Both the position numbers and the translations under genes were made by a program. A stretch of 64,000 nucleotides of DNA from Perkinsus olseni (Eukaryota > Perkinsozoa > Perkinsida > Perkinsidae), in assembly GCA_013115135.1 (NCBI GenBank), contig JABANP010000029.1:62001-126000 (forward strand), in the 5' to 3' direction. Below, one piece after another: positions 50,840 to 63,322 of the stretch. Numbering within the stretch: position 1 is the first letter of the stretch; each line of letters starts with the position of its first letter. The notes beneath the pieces are model-generated. The model was given only the letters and a program-made list of their open reading frames with translations. It had not been told where the DNA came from and made no database searches.

Positions 50840-52700
50840 AAACGCAAAAGGAGCCGTTGAAAATGGTGAATCAATGTGATAGGCGAGGATCTTCGGCCTC
50901 CGCAACTGGTGGTCCCTCAGAGGTAAAGGTATGCCGCAGACAGATTATAGCCAACGATTTTGCAGGGTTCTGAGCGGCAACCGCAGGTAGGAAGGGAGCA
51001 GCGGGCAGGTGTGAACTTACGAAGTCGGCCTCGCCGTTGTAGTCAACATCGATCGCTAGTCGACAAAGGAAGTCCGCATCAACTCTGAGTAGCTCGTGAT
51101 GATCACCATCAGAATACACAGCATATTGGGTGTGAGCTCTGACCATCGCCCACACGCCCGAGGACTCGTCTGATGTTATCACAACATCCAAGGGCTCCGC
51201 TACCGATGAACCTGACCCCAGCAGGGATGGCCCAGAGAGAAATCAGTCACGGCGCTGCTGGTGATGCAGGAGCCGGTTAGAACGAAGAAGCAAGAGTGCT
51301 AGAGATAATCAGGTAACGACACCGAGACGCTGCGGCTTACATGGCCCTATTATGACAACATCAGGTTGCTGATACACCTCAGCAACCTTCTCGAAGCACA
51401 GCCCACCTGAGGTTAAGGCGAGCCTATCTCACACTCCCTCATCCCGCCAGAGGACCCTACCTGAATTTGTTCTATTGGCAATTGATATGATGACTCGGGC
51501 TATGCTCTCGGCATTGATGATCCGCTGTGGTAAAGCAAACTGCACCGCGCTGACTATCCCATCGTACCCAACATGAGCCCCTTCATACAGGACGCCATTA
51601 ACCTGAGCAACAACGCTGCCAGCAGAGGCGGTAGCCGTCGCTGCCCACTGTGATGACGTCGCGCTTCATGTCCTTAGTATCCTGCTTGACATCAACATCA
51701 GTGAGATCGAGCGGCAACTCGTCACCTTGGATGGCTCTCATGGGGTACGACCGACCTGTTGGATATCATGCCAGCTTAGCAGAAAGATACGCCCCTACTC
51801 TTATTCTCTCGGCAGACGTCAAGGTACTCGTCCACAGTGCTGACCGAGGGTGTCAGAGGGAAGGACCAACTCTGGCAGGTCCTCCGTGAAAGGCCAGCGC
51901 CGTGTCCGACAGCAGCGGAGCTCCGACGACCCCACTGCCTGCTGCAGGCGGCGACAGCTTCAAACTGGAAAGAACGAAAACCCAACGAGTATCGCATCGC
52001 TCCGCCGTCGCCAAGAGCACTCACAGCGCCATTCTGAGCATCTCAGCCTCCGTTAACAGTGACCAGAGGGACGAAGCAGCATCGGCCCTCGCAATCTCAT
52101 GAGCCAATCCCTACAGGGCAAAGCGATGGCCAGCGGACCACGACCAATCACCGACCGTGTTCTTCCGCTGCCTGCTCGGCGACGCGTCTGCGCCATCATT
52201 CCGAGAGTGCTCCATCACGTACTTGATGTCAGCGCTAACGTCTTCCTGCGACATAGCTGGCCAGGGGTGGGTCGCACCGCTAAGATACGTCTCAGGGCTC
52301 GGCATCCTCACAAAAACTACACTGGGAATTCCCCGACTTCTCACAGTTACACCACTTCAACGCAAGCACCGAGCATTCCCGGAAACTCATCGGAAACGTT
52401 TTGAATCAGCCATGCCGACCTATGCGGTAACATGCTGCTGCTGCCGCTGTCGTCCCATCTGTTTGAGGTTCCGCCGGCGATCGCGCTGCCGTACCAACTT
52501 GGACGCCACAGCCTAAACAACAATAGCAGTGATGCTCATCACCGAAGCAACAATTACGAAAATTTTAGGCTGAAAATGATTAACGAACTCCAAAGGGCAA
52601 CGGATCGAACTCAGTGAAGTCCATAAGGGCGACGCAAGGCGGCTGCATGCAAGGCAAGGATCGCCTTCATTCACGCCCCGTCAAAGTCAATAGCCATCCG
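50840..52700 (-). other. Unidentified minus-strand multi-exon gene
   Basis: Coding-like segments occur in order on the minus strand: 52340-52130 (GATHPWPAMSQEDVSADIKY), 51720-51670 (LPLDLTDVDVKQDTKDMK), 51620-51475 (VVAQVNGVLYEGAHVGYDG, ALPQRIINAESIARVIIS) and 51191-50890 (DVVITSDESSGVWAMVRA, LCRLAIDVDYNGEADF). They are separated by plausible short introns. No domain was recognised, and the start and stop are not fixed. Confidence 0.4.
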
Positions 52701-52899
52701 GATACCGACTTCAGATGACCCACAGCATCGCGGTAGCCACAACCCCCACACTACTCCGTTGACTCGGTGAGGCTTCCTAACCAGCTCGTCTCTATCGGGC
52801 TTACTGAACTCAACCACCTTCATGCCCTCCGCACCAGGATAGCTATGCTCGACCTACATGAGGACCCTACAGCTCCGATCCGTTGTCGCCGTTCCCCCC

Positions 52900-54900
52900 T
52901 CCCCCAGCACTCACGAAGGGAAGCCCATACACTCGAGCAGCCGTCAGCCTCCGGTACTGGCCGCGGAAGACTCCTTGGGAGAGCAAACGCTTCTTCTTAG
53001 AATACTTCATCCCATCAGGGAGATTGTATGGCACCGACACCAGCAGGTTCCGCCCTACCACACCACCACCAACTCACCAGGGCAACCGAACGGCAACTGA
53101 CCTGGTTTCGAGAACTCCGGTTTGATGTAAGCCTGGCAGATCCTAGCCTTGAGCTCAGGGCTCCAAGTACAACTGGTGATCTCCCCCACAGGACGACGAT
53201 GAGGGGTTGATAGTAACCGGCAGCCCGCGTGGGCGTACCTGCCTGGTCAGCTCCCAGTCCAAACCGGGATGGCCGGAAACCTCGCCGAACCAACTAAGTT
53301 GCTGCCCCAGGAAGAGTAACTTCATCGTTCCGACGACAGCGAAGGTTGCCCCAGTCCCCGATCCTTGAATTACGATTGAAGTATTATGCCCGTCCTCACA
53401 AACCGAGGTCCGCCACCAAGCTGAGCAAATATTTGTTTCCAGCCAAACATCGTGTGCAGCCTCAACTTGTACCTGCACGACACTATCCTCTACGACGGAG
53501 TAAGTGCCTACTACTGGTCGATCGTCCATGCCAAGGACGCCCTTATCGGACTGGTCAGGGGGGTCACGTCAACGCCGGGCCTGCGATGGGCTTATGACCA
53601 TCTCAGTGAGCAGGCTCCCAGCCCACCTCGGAAGGCCTGCTTCGTTGCGCAACATGTCGATAACTAGGATGCCAGCGGGAAGGACGTCATGGTCAGTACA
53701 CAGCGACCGGAGAATCGACGCCCCTGAGGGCAGCCCGACGAGCCATGAACACGTGGGCAGCGGCGCTGAGAGCCTCACCATCGGCATCCACATCGAGGAG
53801 AAGGGTGAATGCATCCAACCCGCTGCCGATGCTGCCGCCCCTGATGATGACGCCGCTGGCTGAGTCAGTGTGGAACTCCAAGGCTGACTGGAACGGCTGG
53901 TGTATTATCTGAGTATGTGCAGGGAATCAACAACGGCGAGCAGTGCTCTCCGTCGTCGACAGGATGAAGAAACCTTCGAAGAGGAACGGCAGCGCTTCCT
54001 ATGTAAACCTTCTATCCGAACATCAGCATCAACCAACAGTTCTGCAACTAAGTCATCAAGCCAACCCTACCGCCCCTGGAGACAGCTGCAATGCCTCGCC
54101 AGATTCAGGGTGAGCCACTCTATTGAGGGTCTCAAGTCTAGCCGCCGGTAAGGCCTCGACCATCTCTGCCAGTGCAATCGATGCTGAGGGGAACAGATGA
54201 TAGGAAGCACTGAGTCGATACCGACCCTCCTATCGTCGTTATTGGACTACAATAGTCGCTACACGATAGACATCATGTTTTATCGATTTTTGGATGAACC
54301 ATCTGATGGTGCATGAGACAATAACTAAATATTAGAGAATAGCGCATCTCTTTGGCTGGACTACTGTCGCTGATCAGAGGTAACGGTTTCCCGAGTCATG
54401 GGCTGTGACACAGTGCGTGAAGTGTCCAACCCTTATTCATCTTTCGCAGGCACTGAGCCCCCCTAATGGTATCGGTGAAGGACGTCCCATCAGCTACTAC
54501 GACTACCTCTGGGGCCATGGACAGAGAGCACGGCCTGCAAAGTGACGGGTTGTATCCGCACATCCAGACCGGATTGACGAGAGTACAATACATACTGGCA
54601 GAGGTAGTCGTACAGTTGGGGACGGGCATGGCCTTCAGTGAGTATCTAAGGTCGAAGCTTGATAACAAGAGAACGACATCTAACCAAAAGGAATCTTCCT
54701 GATAACCATCATATTCAATAACACACGACAGGCGCCCCTCCTCCTCCTCCTCCCTCACCGCCACAGCGTCAGGATGGACATAAACATGGCACAGGTCCAA
54801 GACAAGTGCCCGTGTATCGATGATACAAGAAAACCTGCAGCAGCGGGGGCGGCTTCGAGGACATGCCAACCAACAGCAGCAGGAACTCACTGGACATCCC
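52900..54900 (-). CDS. AMT: Aminomethyltransferase, glycine cleavage system T-protein
   Basis: Minus-strand exons in order: LYDYLCQYVLYSRQSGLDVR with VTLQAVLSVHGPRG (about 54.6-54.5 kb), MVEALPAARLETLNRV (54.15), GSIGSGLDAFTLLLDVDADG (53.8), LVIDMLRNEAGLPRWAGSLL then ISPSQA (53.7-53.6), TPLTSPIRASLAWTI (53.55), IFAQLGGGPRFVRTGIIL (53.4), TSCTWSPELKARICQAYIKP (53.15) and SVPYNLPDGMKYSKKKRLL to YGLPF (52.9). These match the order of T-protein elements (LRLEAGLPLYG-, AGLAWTV- and SPTLKKxIAMGYV-like). The enzyme releases ammonia and transfers the methylene group to tetrahydrofolate, normally in mitochondria. The N-terminal exons are not resolved and exon ends are approximate. Confidence 0.65.
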
Positions 54901-57790
54901 CCGGTGTCATATTACGAAGACCCGTAGTGAGGAAATGGTCCGCCACCATCTGCCTGAGGGAAGATAACACAGTCGCACTAGTCGACTGCGATGGAATGGC
55001 CGCTGATATCGGAAGTAGAGTGGCCAAAATGAGCGTAACCAGCGGGAAGCCCGCTGCCCAGTATGACCAGTACTCGTGTACAGCCCGACTTCTGGACCAT
55101 TATGAGCATTCCTCCTACTACGATTGATTAATACGTTCATACGGTGAAGAAATACTAGGAAGAAGAGAGGCGTCGCGCTGCACTCGGCCCAATCGCCCAC
55201 TACTACCTGTCCTCCCCCGTAATCCAGTATAGTTGTTTATAAGACTCATCCGCTACTACCTAGCATCAACCTATGATACGCCACCACTGCCGCCCCACCT
55301 ACAGCGTCCGTCCGGGCTCTCCGATATTCCCCCAATGTTGTGGTATGGGTGAGTGGCACCGCTGTCTCCAAGTACTCGCCAAACCGAACCTCCGGGCCTA
55401 CAGCATGGCACATCATCATCATTACCGTACTCTTCCGACGGCGATTATTCGATAATTCACGTTCAACGGCAGATCAAGGGAGCCCCTCCGTAATGAGCTC
55501 GAATGAAGGAAAGATACCTCATGTCCCTACGGAACAGACCATCCACCTCCTCAGTGAGCGGCGGCCGCTCCCTAGCTTACTGAGTTCCCTCCACACTTGC
55601 CCCAACCCCGACGCCCGCATCCTGCCACCGTACGGACTCTCGGTATCGACACTACATCAACAACACCGGTCTGCTCTACAACACGGCCCAGCCCCCACCT
55701 ACTTCACCGGGAAGGCCTCACCGTCATTCGCCCGGAGGGACTTGAAGTTGTGCGTCATGGCGATCGAGGACGTTATCTGAAACCACTCGTACGCTCTGTC
55801 ACCACTACCTCAGAGCCCCCAACGAATAGAGGTGTATTCCGATGCCTCATGCATGCATCAGCCCTACCCCAGCCACCCATCAAGCCGTGCTCCACCTACC
55901 ACTACCCCTTTCTCCTCGTACGGTCTCTCGAACCTATCCCCATCGTCATCATCACTATCCTCGTCACTGAACTCCTCCTCCCTGGATGGCCTCAGCTCAT
56001 CCTCATCGTCCTCGTCAATCAACAGCACATCCTCTTCCTCCTCCTTCCCCCTCATCACTAACAAGCAGCATCAATACCAACAGCAGTGTTATATAAGTAA
56101 ATTCATAGTGAGCAGCAACACTGACGTCGACGTCCACCGTAAAAGCATCAACATTCACTGTGAGAAAATCACAACGACCAGTACGCACATGCATAATGTT
56201 GAAGATGCCATGTCCCAATCGAAGAGACAGTCCGAGACGACACCCACTCGGGGATAGCTCACTTCGGTCAACCCTGCTACCTCAACTCATCCTCATCCTC
56301 CTGTTGCTGTTGCATCATCCACTGTTCGTCTATTCTCGGCGCCGAGGCCGGTCTCGTATCGGGAGTGGAGAATCGAGGGTCCGACTAAACCGACAGAACA
56401 TCCCCCACCGCCCACGGCTGCATGGAACCACCTTCTTATCCCGAGACCGCTTCCCCGATATGAACCGCCCGTTCACCGCCTTCCCCCTCGGCTGCAGACT
56501 CGCGTGTTGCTCCGCTGGCAGCAGCCGCCGTCCTCTCCCGTCTTCCAAAGCATACGACGGCGGCTGAGTAATCATCGCTTAACTATCAACTCACTGTAGG
56601 GTGGAACCCCCACTGATACAGAGGAACTTCCATCTTGAAACAAAGCCACCCACTCAGGATTCCATCCAGCCGTGCGCGACGGTGCTCCCCCCGCACCGAA
56701 AAGGCCCCGAGTAAAAGCAACCCCACATGGACCCCACCAACGATCGCGAATTCATCTTCAATTTTTCTCAGGCCAACCACAAAAGTAGACTCTCCAAAAT
56801 TACCACGAGATTTAACACCGCTAAGTAGGGACATGAGAGCACTACAGAAGGAGGGTCGGGTCGGCCACACAAATGCCTCTCCCAGCCCCGCCCCAGTACT
56901 ACCACGCTAGCTTCCATTAGATGCGCCTTTCCACTGCCCTCATGCAGCGGGTTGTACTCGACTTGGGTGATCTTCTTAATATGCGATTCTCGTTGGCTCG
57001 CCGCCTGATTATTGGCAAATCATCCTGGTACCCGATACAACCCAGGCTGGACGACGCACTGACGACCAATCGAAAGAGGAGCCGAATGAAGCAGGACAAT
57101 GCCGACCCCAAAGGGTTCCAGAAAGCAATGACTCTCCCTCTTCCCATCCCCCCTTATTACCGCAACCTTAGTTGCCTTGAAATCTGCTATGGCCGAAAGA
57201 TGCGCTTCAAAGGTTTGGAACATATCTAAGTCGAGGTCGATAAAAGATACTCTTTGGATTCCCCCACCTCCGACCTCCCCCCGTCTTCCCCGCTCTGACC
57301 AAGTTGTCTACGAAATCGCCGTCAATCTCGTCCATCCTCCTCCTCATGTAGCTGCCATGCACCGAATCATCACCATCGAGGTTCAGAGGGTCCATCGACG
57401 GGTCCAGGAAGTGCCCACCCGATCTGAGAGGCAGCCAACGCCGTCAGGAGCCCAGAAGCCTGTGCGGTGTCCAAGCAGGGATAAAGTCAACCTATCACTA
57501 TCCTCGCCTTTCTCGATCCCAAAGTATCTCCAAAGCAACATAGTTCACCCGTACGGCAAGATAAACGCTAACGATGGGTGGAGCAGATCTCAAGAGAGCA
57601 ACGGAAGCGGGTAGACGTCGGTACTAGGCCCTAGCCAGTCCACTTTCCTCCTCCCTGGCCCCTTCCAGGAGTAGCGACTTTCCGGTGAGCACCACCCTCA
57701 ACGTTTGAGTCGTCGATATTGGCAACCCGCCAACCGAGCCGTTAGAGGTTCTCATTTCGGCGTTCGATACCACACCATCCGGGAAAATGG
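54901..57790 (-). other. Unresolved coding potential, mainly minus strand
   Basis: Segments with coding character include an acidic stretch at 56064-55864 (DEDDEDELRPSREEEFSDED), 57140-56920 (YQDDLPIIRRRANENRIL) and 56870-56700 (FGESTFVVGLRKIEDEFAIV). They may belong to one or two multi-exon genes, or include the N-terminus of the T-protein gene. No family was recognised. Confidence 0.3.
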
Positions 57791-57842
57791 ACTAAGAGTT
57801 TGCAAGTGGTGTCCGCGCACCGAAATACTGCCGAGGCAGGCG

Positions 57843-57905
57843 CTGCCATAGCATCGAAGGCCGCACAGCTTCACGCGCCACAAAATTCCCCATCCTCGCT
57901 ATCAC
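57843..57905 (-). repeat. Group 2 introner-like intron (GTGGCGCG), minus strand
   Basis: 63-nt GT-AG segment on the minus strand with GGGGAATTTTGTGGCGCGTGA in its middle, matching the element in the first EF-hand intron (GATTTTGTGGCGCGTGA). It follows a coding-like Lys/Arg-rich exon. Confidence 0.5.
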
Positions 57906-58203
57906 TTCCTGCCCCGCCTCGGCATCTCCTCCGTCACCGCGCCACGAAAATACGGAAACTTCTCCTTTACGAACTCCTCCCGCCGCTTTTGGATCTTCGC
58001 CGTCACATTCGACGTTCGACTGAATCTCCTGAGCGCAAATACTTCTCACCATATGCGGAGATGTTCGCTTCGCTCCGCCTCCCTACTACTACCGCAGTTG
58101 AATGAAGGCATGTCCCCGCAGTCCGGGCGCAGGTCTCATCACGAGGAGTGAGATCTCGCAAATGGCAAAGAGGACAACTGCTACAATGCTTCCACCTAGC
58201 AAC

Positions 58204-58233
58204 CGGAAGGTCCCTCGTTCAAATCCAGGCTCC
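58204..58233 (+). repeat. T-arm-like block in antisense to the local gene
   Basis: GAAGGTCCCTCGTTCAAATC with a following CAGGC aligns with GAATGTCCCGGGTTCGAACC of the M1 intron. It lies inside a possible minus-strand intron ending GGTTGCTAG, so here the element would be in reverse orientation relative to transcription. Confidence 0.35.
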
Positions 58234-58470
58234 ATCACCCGAACTATAATGGTATCTTTAGTCGAATCTACCCTCTTGCTCTCTTCAGTAATCTTGCTTT
58301 TCCTCAAATTAATGATTCTTAACACCACACCCCACTACGACTGATCCGAACGACAGCTGCTGAGTTACTGGTTCATGAATTTGACTGATAAAATGCTCAT
58401 GTATAGAGTCTTAATAAACGACGGTGTAACCGGGGATAGATCCGACGACCTCCCGCATTGAAAACACGCC

Positions 58471-59037
58471 CTATACCGGGCGGCTATCTGCGACCTTGTC
58501 ACCACGTCTGATCTCAGCTACTGGTATTCCGACCTGCACCAGATCAGCCTCCGAACACTGAGTAGCGCATGTGTCCATCCTCACTAACTGACGGTCATAG
58601 GAAACCTGAAAACCGCCCACACCAAACTCCGCAAGACTTTCGTTCCCACACGACGCCGGAGACAAGAGACTCCCAACGCGCGGATGCAAGCTTATTACAA
58701 TGTCATCCACGATGACTACAACCAGGAGATTTCTAATATCACCCGAAAGGTAGAAATCGGAACCTCTCCTCTTCCGATACGCGAGGACCGTTCTCATCGA
58801 TCGCAACAACAACGGCCTCCAGCAGAACGTCGATCGTGATCCCGAACTACTACCCCTGATACGTCGACCTCCGCTGATCTCTTCACAACTTTGCCCCTTC
58901 CCATCAACATGGAAAACCTCACAGCCAATACACCCAGCACCTGCGAAGAAGTGGAAACGCTTCTGTGTTGCGACGACAGCATCGGACCAACACCGACCGT
59001 AGGACTGTACCACCGCCGGTATCGATGATAGCAGCAC
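58471..59037 (-). other. Unidentified minus-strand open frame
   Basis: A 188-codon open stretch with coding-like composition, for example LVVVIVDDIVISLHPRVGSL and DLVQVGIPVAEIRRGDKV. Its start is not trustworthy and it may be one exon of a larger gene. No domain recognised. Confidence 0.35.
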
Positions 59038-59285
59038 AGGGGAATGGGCGGCGCCACATCCACGGCAGTCAGCACAATAATGGGAACTTTATTATTTAAT
59101 TATTATGAGTTTTCATCCAGTTTCGGGACGAATGTGCACAACTGTGAAAAATAATCCAACGAAGCGTGCTCTCCCACGTCATGGCAAGTTTGCGCGTATG
59201 GAGGTAATCAACTCGGATTGGAATCGGAATGCGCAGATCATACATCGACCCAAGACACGGGGACGTTCTAGCTGCCCAAAGAACG

Positions 59286-59346
59286 CTTGAAAATGACAAC
59301 TGTGGGATTCGAACCTGGGTGGCCCTTCGTCGACGAGAGTGTTCAC
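59286..59346 (-). repeat. Group 1 introner-like intron (T-arm core), minus strand
   Basis: 61-nt segment with intron ends: GTGAACACTC at the start, CCCAGGTTCGAATCCCAC in the middle, GTCATTTTCAAG at the end. Start, core and end each match the M1 intron at 45220-45272. A complete tRNA is excluded because the acceptor and D-arm do not pair. Confidence 0.55.
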
Positions 59347-62300
59347 ATATCAGCCCTACCACTTCGGTACAAAAACCTAGTCGTCCTAATGGCAGTCGCT
59401 AAGCTTAAATTTTTCGCCCCCCTCCCAAGACAGTCAGCCGTCCAACAACCCCTTACCAAATAGACTGCCAACTCCATGAAGAAGCACGTCAGATAGATAG
59501 CGTAAATATTTCCACTATTGTGTGCATGATCGGCTATGACCTCCCACACGCTCGATGATATCTTACCACAGTCGTACCTTCAAAGGCCATCCCTCAACGA
59601 CAATAACATGGCGGAGCACACGCCAATGTCAACAGCATCATGATAGGCCACCATTGAATACTCTTTCTCCCGCGTATCCTGTATTTTGAGCCGTCCAAGC
59701 ACGCCGAACTGTTTTTCTATCGATCAGAATAAAAGAAGAGATTTTTCACCACCACTAACTAATCCTCTAGGCTCACTATTCATAATCTTAGCCCAATATT
59801 CGCTGCCGGGCTTCCTCAACCTACTCGGGATGGCTCACGGCATCGATCACCTTCCCGACGCCGTCAACTGTACAAGATAGTACAAGTCGCTGGACCAGGG
59901 ATACATAATGAAACATCTGTGGGAGGAGAGTAGCGCACGCCCTGATGATCGATCTCATCTTCACCTGTGCCAAAGCCAGCGCACGAAGGCCGATCATGAT
60001 CCATACCAGAGCTCCGTAGGTGAGCATCATCTTGGGTGAGATGAGAACGAATCCGTAGTAGGCCAATAGTGGCAGGAAGGGGCTCACTAGCGTCAAAAAA
60101 TCAGACCTAGAGTACCGCTCCCCTGGTTCGAACCGACGTCCCTTTCCGCTTACAAGTTGGTCAATGGGATCGACAATACAACCGCCACGACCATGAAGGT
60201 GAGGTTTATGAATGGAGGCAGATAAGTGAGGAAGATGAAGCCACCAACTCGGCGAGCGTAACTTCTTTCCACCATATCGATGCCGACGCTGAGAAGATAA
60301 TATTCGGCAGCATCCTTCTCACGGGCGAGGATTCCTCCTACACTTCAACAAGCTGGGAGGTGGACTTCGTGTTATGCGACTCTTCAGGAGCGCCAACGAA
60401 CATGGGTGTTTGAAAGAGAGAAAGAATGCCTGAGAAAGAATGCGGTAGGGGGTATTCGACAGCATTCATCGACTGATGATGTGGCGATGCTAAATAGTGA
60501 GGAAGAAAAGCTGCATCATCCGAGAATCGAACTCGGGTCACAACGATGGCAACGTTGTATTCTACCACTAGACCAATGATGCTGTTAAGAATAAGTACTG
60601 AACCGTACCGAAATCCACACAGAACATGCCTATCACCTGCTACATGCAATTAATAGACTCAACCCCATGTGATGGGAGAGAAATGTCGAGCAACTCTATC
60701 ACAACGACGTTATTCGCGAAAGTAGGAACGAAGGAATAAGTCTCCATCAGAGAGCAGCAAAGTGAGCAACAAACAAGCAACAAGAGCTTCGCTCCGCCGA
60801 AATAATACCACTCCTTCGTTGACATACATTATTGCTCCTAATGAACTCACTTTTATCTACAGTTGAGAAGGAAAGGCCACCAGCGGAGGGGCAGCGGTTG
60901 GTGTCGGGAATGGTCACTACGGATCGGCCACTACTGGCCATTATAGAACAACAACAACGACGACGATTAACAACAACAATTGATTATAAGGAAGATAATA
61001 TCAGCGCAGAACCGCGCGAAGTATAATCTTGAAATCTTAAGACTTCTTGACGTTCCTCACACAGCAACTGCGATGCTACTGTCTGCAGAGGCCCCATCCG
61101 GCGATGCCGATGGGAGCGCTACTTCCCCTGCTTCAACATCGACTTCGCACAGCGAAGATTCCGATCGTTTAACCGGAACTCCCGTGGTGACCTTTGCCGA
61201 ATCGCTAGCTTCAGTACCCTCCGCGACCGCGGCGTCTACGGGGCGCATCTGACCCTGAACCGAATAGAAATGCGCATGTTAATGATTCTCATCAATAGAG
61301 GGCGCCCCACTACTTATCGCCCAACTCGGATTTTGAATTTCTCATATACTAGCGAATGTTTGATGCCAATCTTTTAAAGGCACATTGAGAAGTGTTCCAA
61401 AAATATGTATGCCAAGTTTCCCTCTAGTTTGCTCTGCTATTTGCTATCATATTGACAGAAGAATTATCGTATTCTCTTCAACTCCCGGAGCCAATATAGC
61501 CATGACAAGTTGTCACACATTGTCATTGACAATGCCATCATACTACACTTATATACTCATTGGATCGACAGCTTACGCCCAACCGAAGCAACTCCACCGC
61601 CGCGTACTACCTCTGAGAAGGTCGGGGCGATCACCAACGTCCTGGAGCCAGCCAACTTCTTGTATAAAAATATAGACAGGGCCATCAGCGCCTGAATGAC
61701 ATGAATCAACTTCCGGTACTTCTGCATCTTTTACCAAAATCGCTCATTCTGGTGAAATGCGGTATCCCACCACCCCGACGGTCCCTCGGAGCGGCGCCCA
61801 AAGAACGTGGATGTGTGATCGCCAGGAGAACACCACCACCTTGCTCGCCTCAAGAGCGAGGGAGAACGTCTGCACGGGGAGGAGTATTACCAAGTGTATT
61901 ATGATCGCTAATCCCATGAGAACGCTGTAGATGACCAAGGTCCGGTCTGCATTGGCCACAGTGTTGCTACTCTTCCAATATTCATACGAATGGTAACTCT
62001 GACAGTCGAAACTGAAAAATGGGCAAATCGATCAGATGATCGATTTATATTATCGTTAGTTACTCGGGGTTGGCAACCGCCGGCACGATGAGACCGTTTT
62101 TAACAGCACACTGCTGAAGGAACAACTCGTTCCTGTCCAGGAATCTCACAATCTGAAAAAAACTCCGCTCCGCTAGGGAAAACATTCGGACATCCCCTCC
62201 CAGAGCCACCGAGAGCGCGACCGATGCGGATACGTGATGCATGTCACCATAGGTGGATGCGCTACCGATGAGTGGCTTAAATTATGATTTCATCGAGATC

Positions 62301-63100
62301 AGAAGGACCAACAACAGATTGATACCACATTTCCCCCGATTCGCAGCCGAATATGACCTGCCATATCCCAACAGCTTGTAGTACTGCCAATGCCACATTA
62401 CAAAGAGCATAGAGCTCCAAGGCGCCGCTCTTATTATACTGTACACCGTAGTAGAGGGCAGCAGGAGCTAGGATGGTGGTAACAAAGACAACATAATACC
62501 TGAGTTGTGTATAGAGTAAAATTTGCAAATCGATCAACCGTTTCGAATTCACGGTATACAGGGACATAAACCAGTCCCGCTGGAATATCCTAGCTAGACT
62601 CGTGCAAGATACAAATAAGGTCAAGCCTCATTCCTACTACCAGAAGAATACAGGTGTTCCCAAGGTCAAAGTGACAGCTGCAAATACTGCCACTAACAGT
62701 ATCGGGGCCAGGGCCAGCAGGAATATTGTTCGAATTATCGGAGCCAACTCGGGTTTGGCGATAGGAAGGCCAAACCTGACCAAACCGCAACACCATGAAC
62801 TCCTAGCTTCAACCTAAGATACCCCTCTAGAGAGCCCCACCATTCAATCGAACTCACCGCTAACGAAGACTGCCCGATGGGCAACCATCCTGCCGAACAG
62901 CAAAGGAAAAGATACGACTAACACTTAGCGAGCGATACCCTGCTACAAGACGAGGAGTCGCTATATACAGGGAATAGTATTTCCCGCGCGCCACGAAATT
63001 ATCTAACCCGCGTGAAGCGACTTACACAATACGAGGATGGAATCTGACTCCGAGAACCGTTGAAGGAGGTGATGGAGTATCTTCTGTATCAGAGGGGGGC
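59343..63100 (-). CDS. Polytopic membrane protein, multi-exon, unidentified
   Basis: Minus-strand exons rich in hydrophobic helices, in order: IIRTIFLLALAPILLVAVFA (62.7 kb), LRYYVVFVTTILAPAALYYG and LCNVALAVLQAVGIWQVIFG (62.5-62.35), MHHVSASVALSVALGGDVRM (62.2), VLMGLAIIIHLVILLPVQTF (61.9), ALMALSIFLYKK (61.65), a Ser/Glu-rich hydrophilic stretch (61.2-61.06), AKLLLLVCCSLCCSL (60.8), FIFLTYLPPFINLTFMVVAV (60.2), FLPLLAYYGFVLISPKMMLT (60.05) and IYLTCFFMELAVYLV (59.5). At least ten membrane helices are suggested. They may be one gene or two. Transport or receptor role cannot be assigned. Several introns carry shared elements. Confidence 0.5.
60087..60153 (-). repeat. Group 1 introner-like intron (T-arm core) in the membrane protein gene
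   Basis: 67-nt GT-AG intron starting GTAAGCGG, with CGGTTCGAACCAGG and then GATTTTTTGACGCTAG. It separates two clear membrane-helix exons (SIPLTNL and LVSPFLPLL). More diverged than the other members. Confidence 0.5.
60512..60582 (-). tRNA. tRNA-Gly (GCC anticodon)
   Basis: On the minus strand GCATCAT pairs with ATGATGC, discriminator A at 60512. The A box reads TGGTCTAGTGGTAGAA, the anticodon stem-loop CAACG-TTGCCAT-CGTTG gives GCC, and the T-arm is CCGAG-TTCGATT-CTCGG. It is followed by TTTT, a polymerase III stop. It lies between exons of the membrane protein gene on the same strand. Confidence 0.95.
62012..62063 (-). repeat. Group 3 intron with palindromic element, copy 1
   Basis: 52-nt GT-AG intron containing the near-palindrome ATCGATCATCTGATCGAT (62025-62046 with flanks). 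It follows the exon ending GLIVPAVANPE. Confidence 0.55.
62961..63025 (-). repeat. Group 2 introner-like intron (GTGGCGCG), minus strand, second copy
   Basis: 65-nt segment from GTAAGTCGC to TGTATATAG with AATTTCGTGGCGCGCGG in the middle, the exact 17-nt block of the EF-hand introns at 23.7 and 23.8 kb. The flanking exons are not resolved, so its intron status rests on the splice-site ends. Confidence 0.5.
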
Positions 63101-63322
63101 ATGGAGGTTATACTACAGAAAGATACGCTCTAAGTATCTTTAACCTCCCTTCAACCTAAGATACCATCTACCCGCACCTGGCCCTGCCATACCATGATGA
63201 TGAACACAACAGAAGAGTCATCCAGAGACAGGATTCTACCAGTCTTCCACCGCAGTCAGGATTCTCCGATACCATCAATTTCGAAAATTACAAAATCAGA
63301 ATCGATCACTATTGACCACTTA

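Larger units (their letters stand above)
57791..58400 (-). other. Unidentified minus-strand exons with one membrane helix
   Basis: From 58330 down: a segment with a likely transmembrane helix (GSIVAVVLFAICEISLLV), then a Lys/Arg/Glu-rich exon (KIQKRREEFVKEKFPYFRG) that runs to the donor of a 63-nt intron at 57905-57843. Product unknown. This piece carries a group 2 intron and an antisense T-arm-like block. Confidence 0.4.

Noticed and set aside
58410..58500. Possible tRNA around the GCCCGGTATAGGGC hairpin
   Set aside because: The putative T-arm lacks the TTC consensus and the acceptor strands do not pair.
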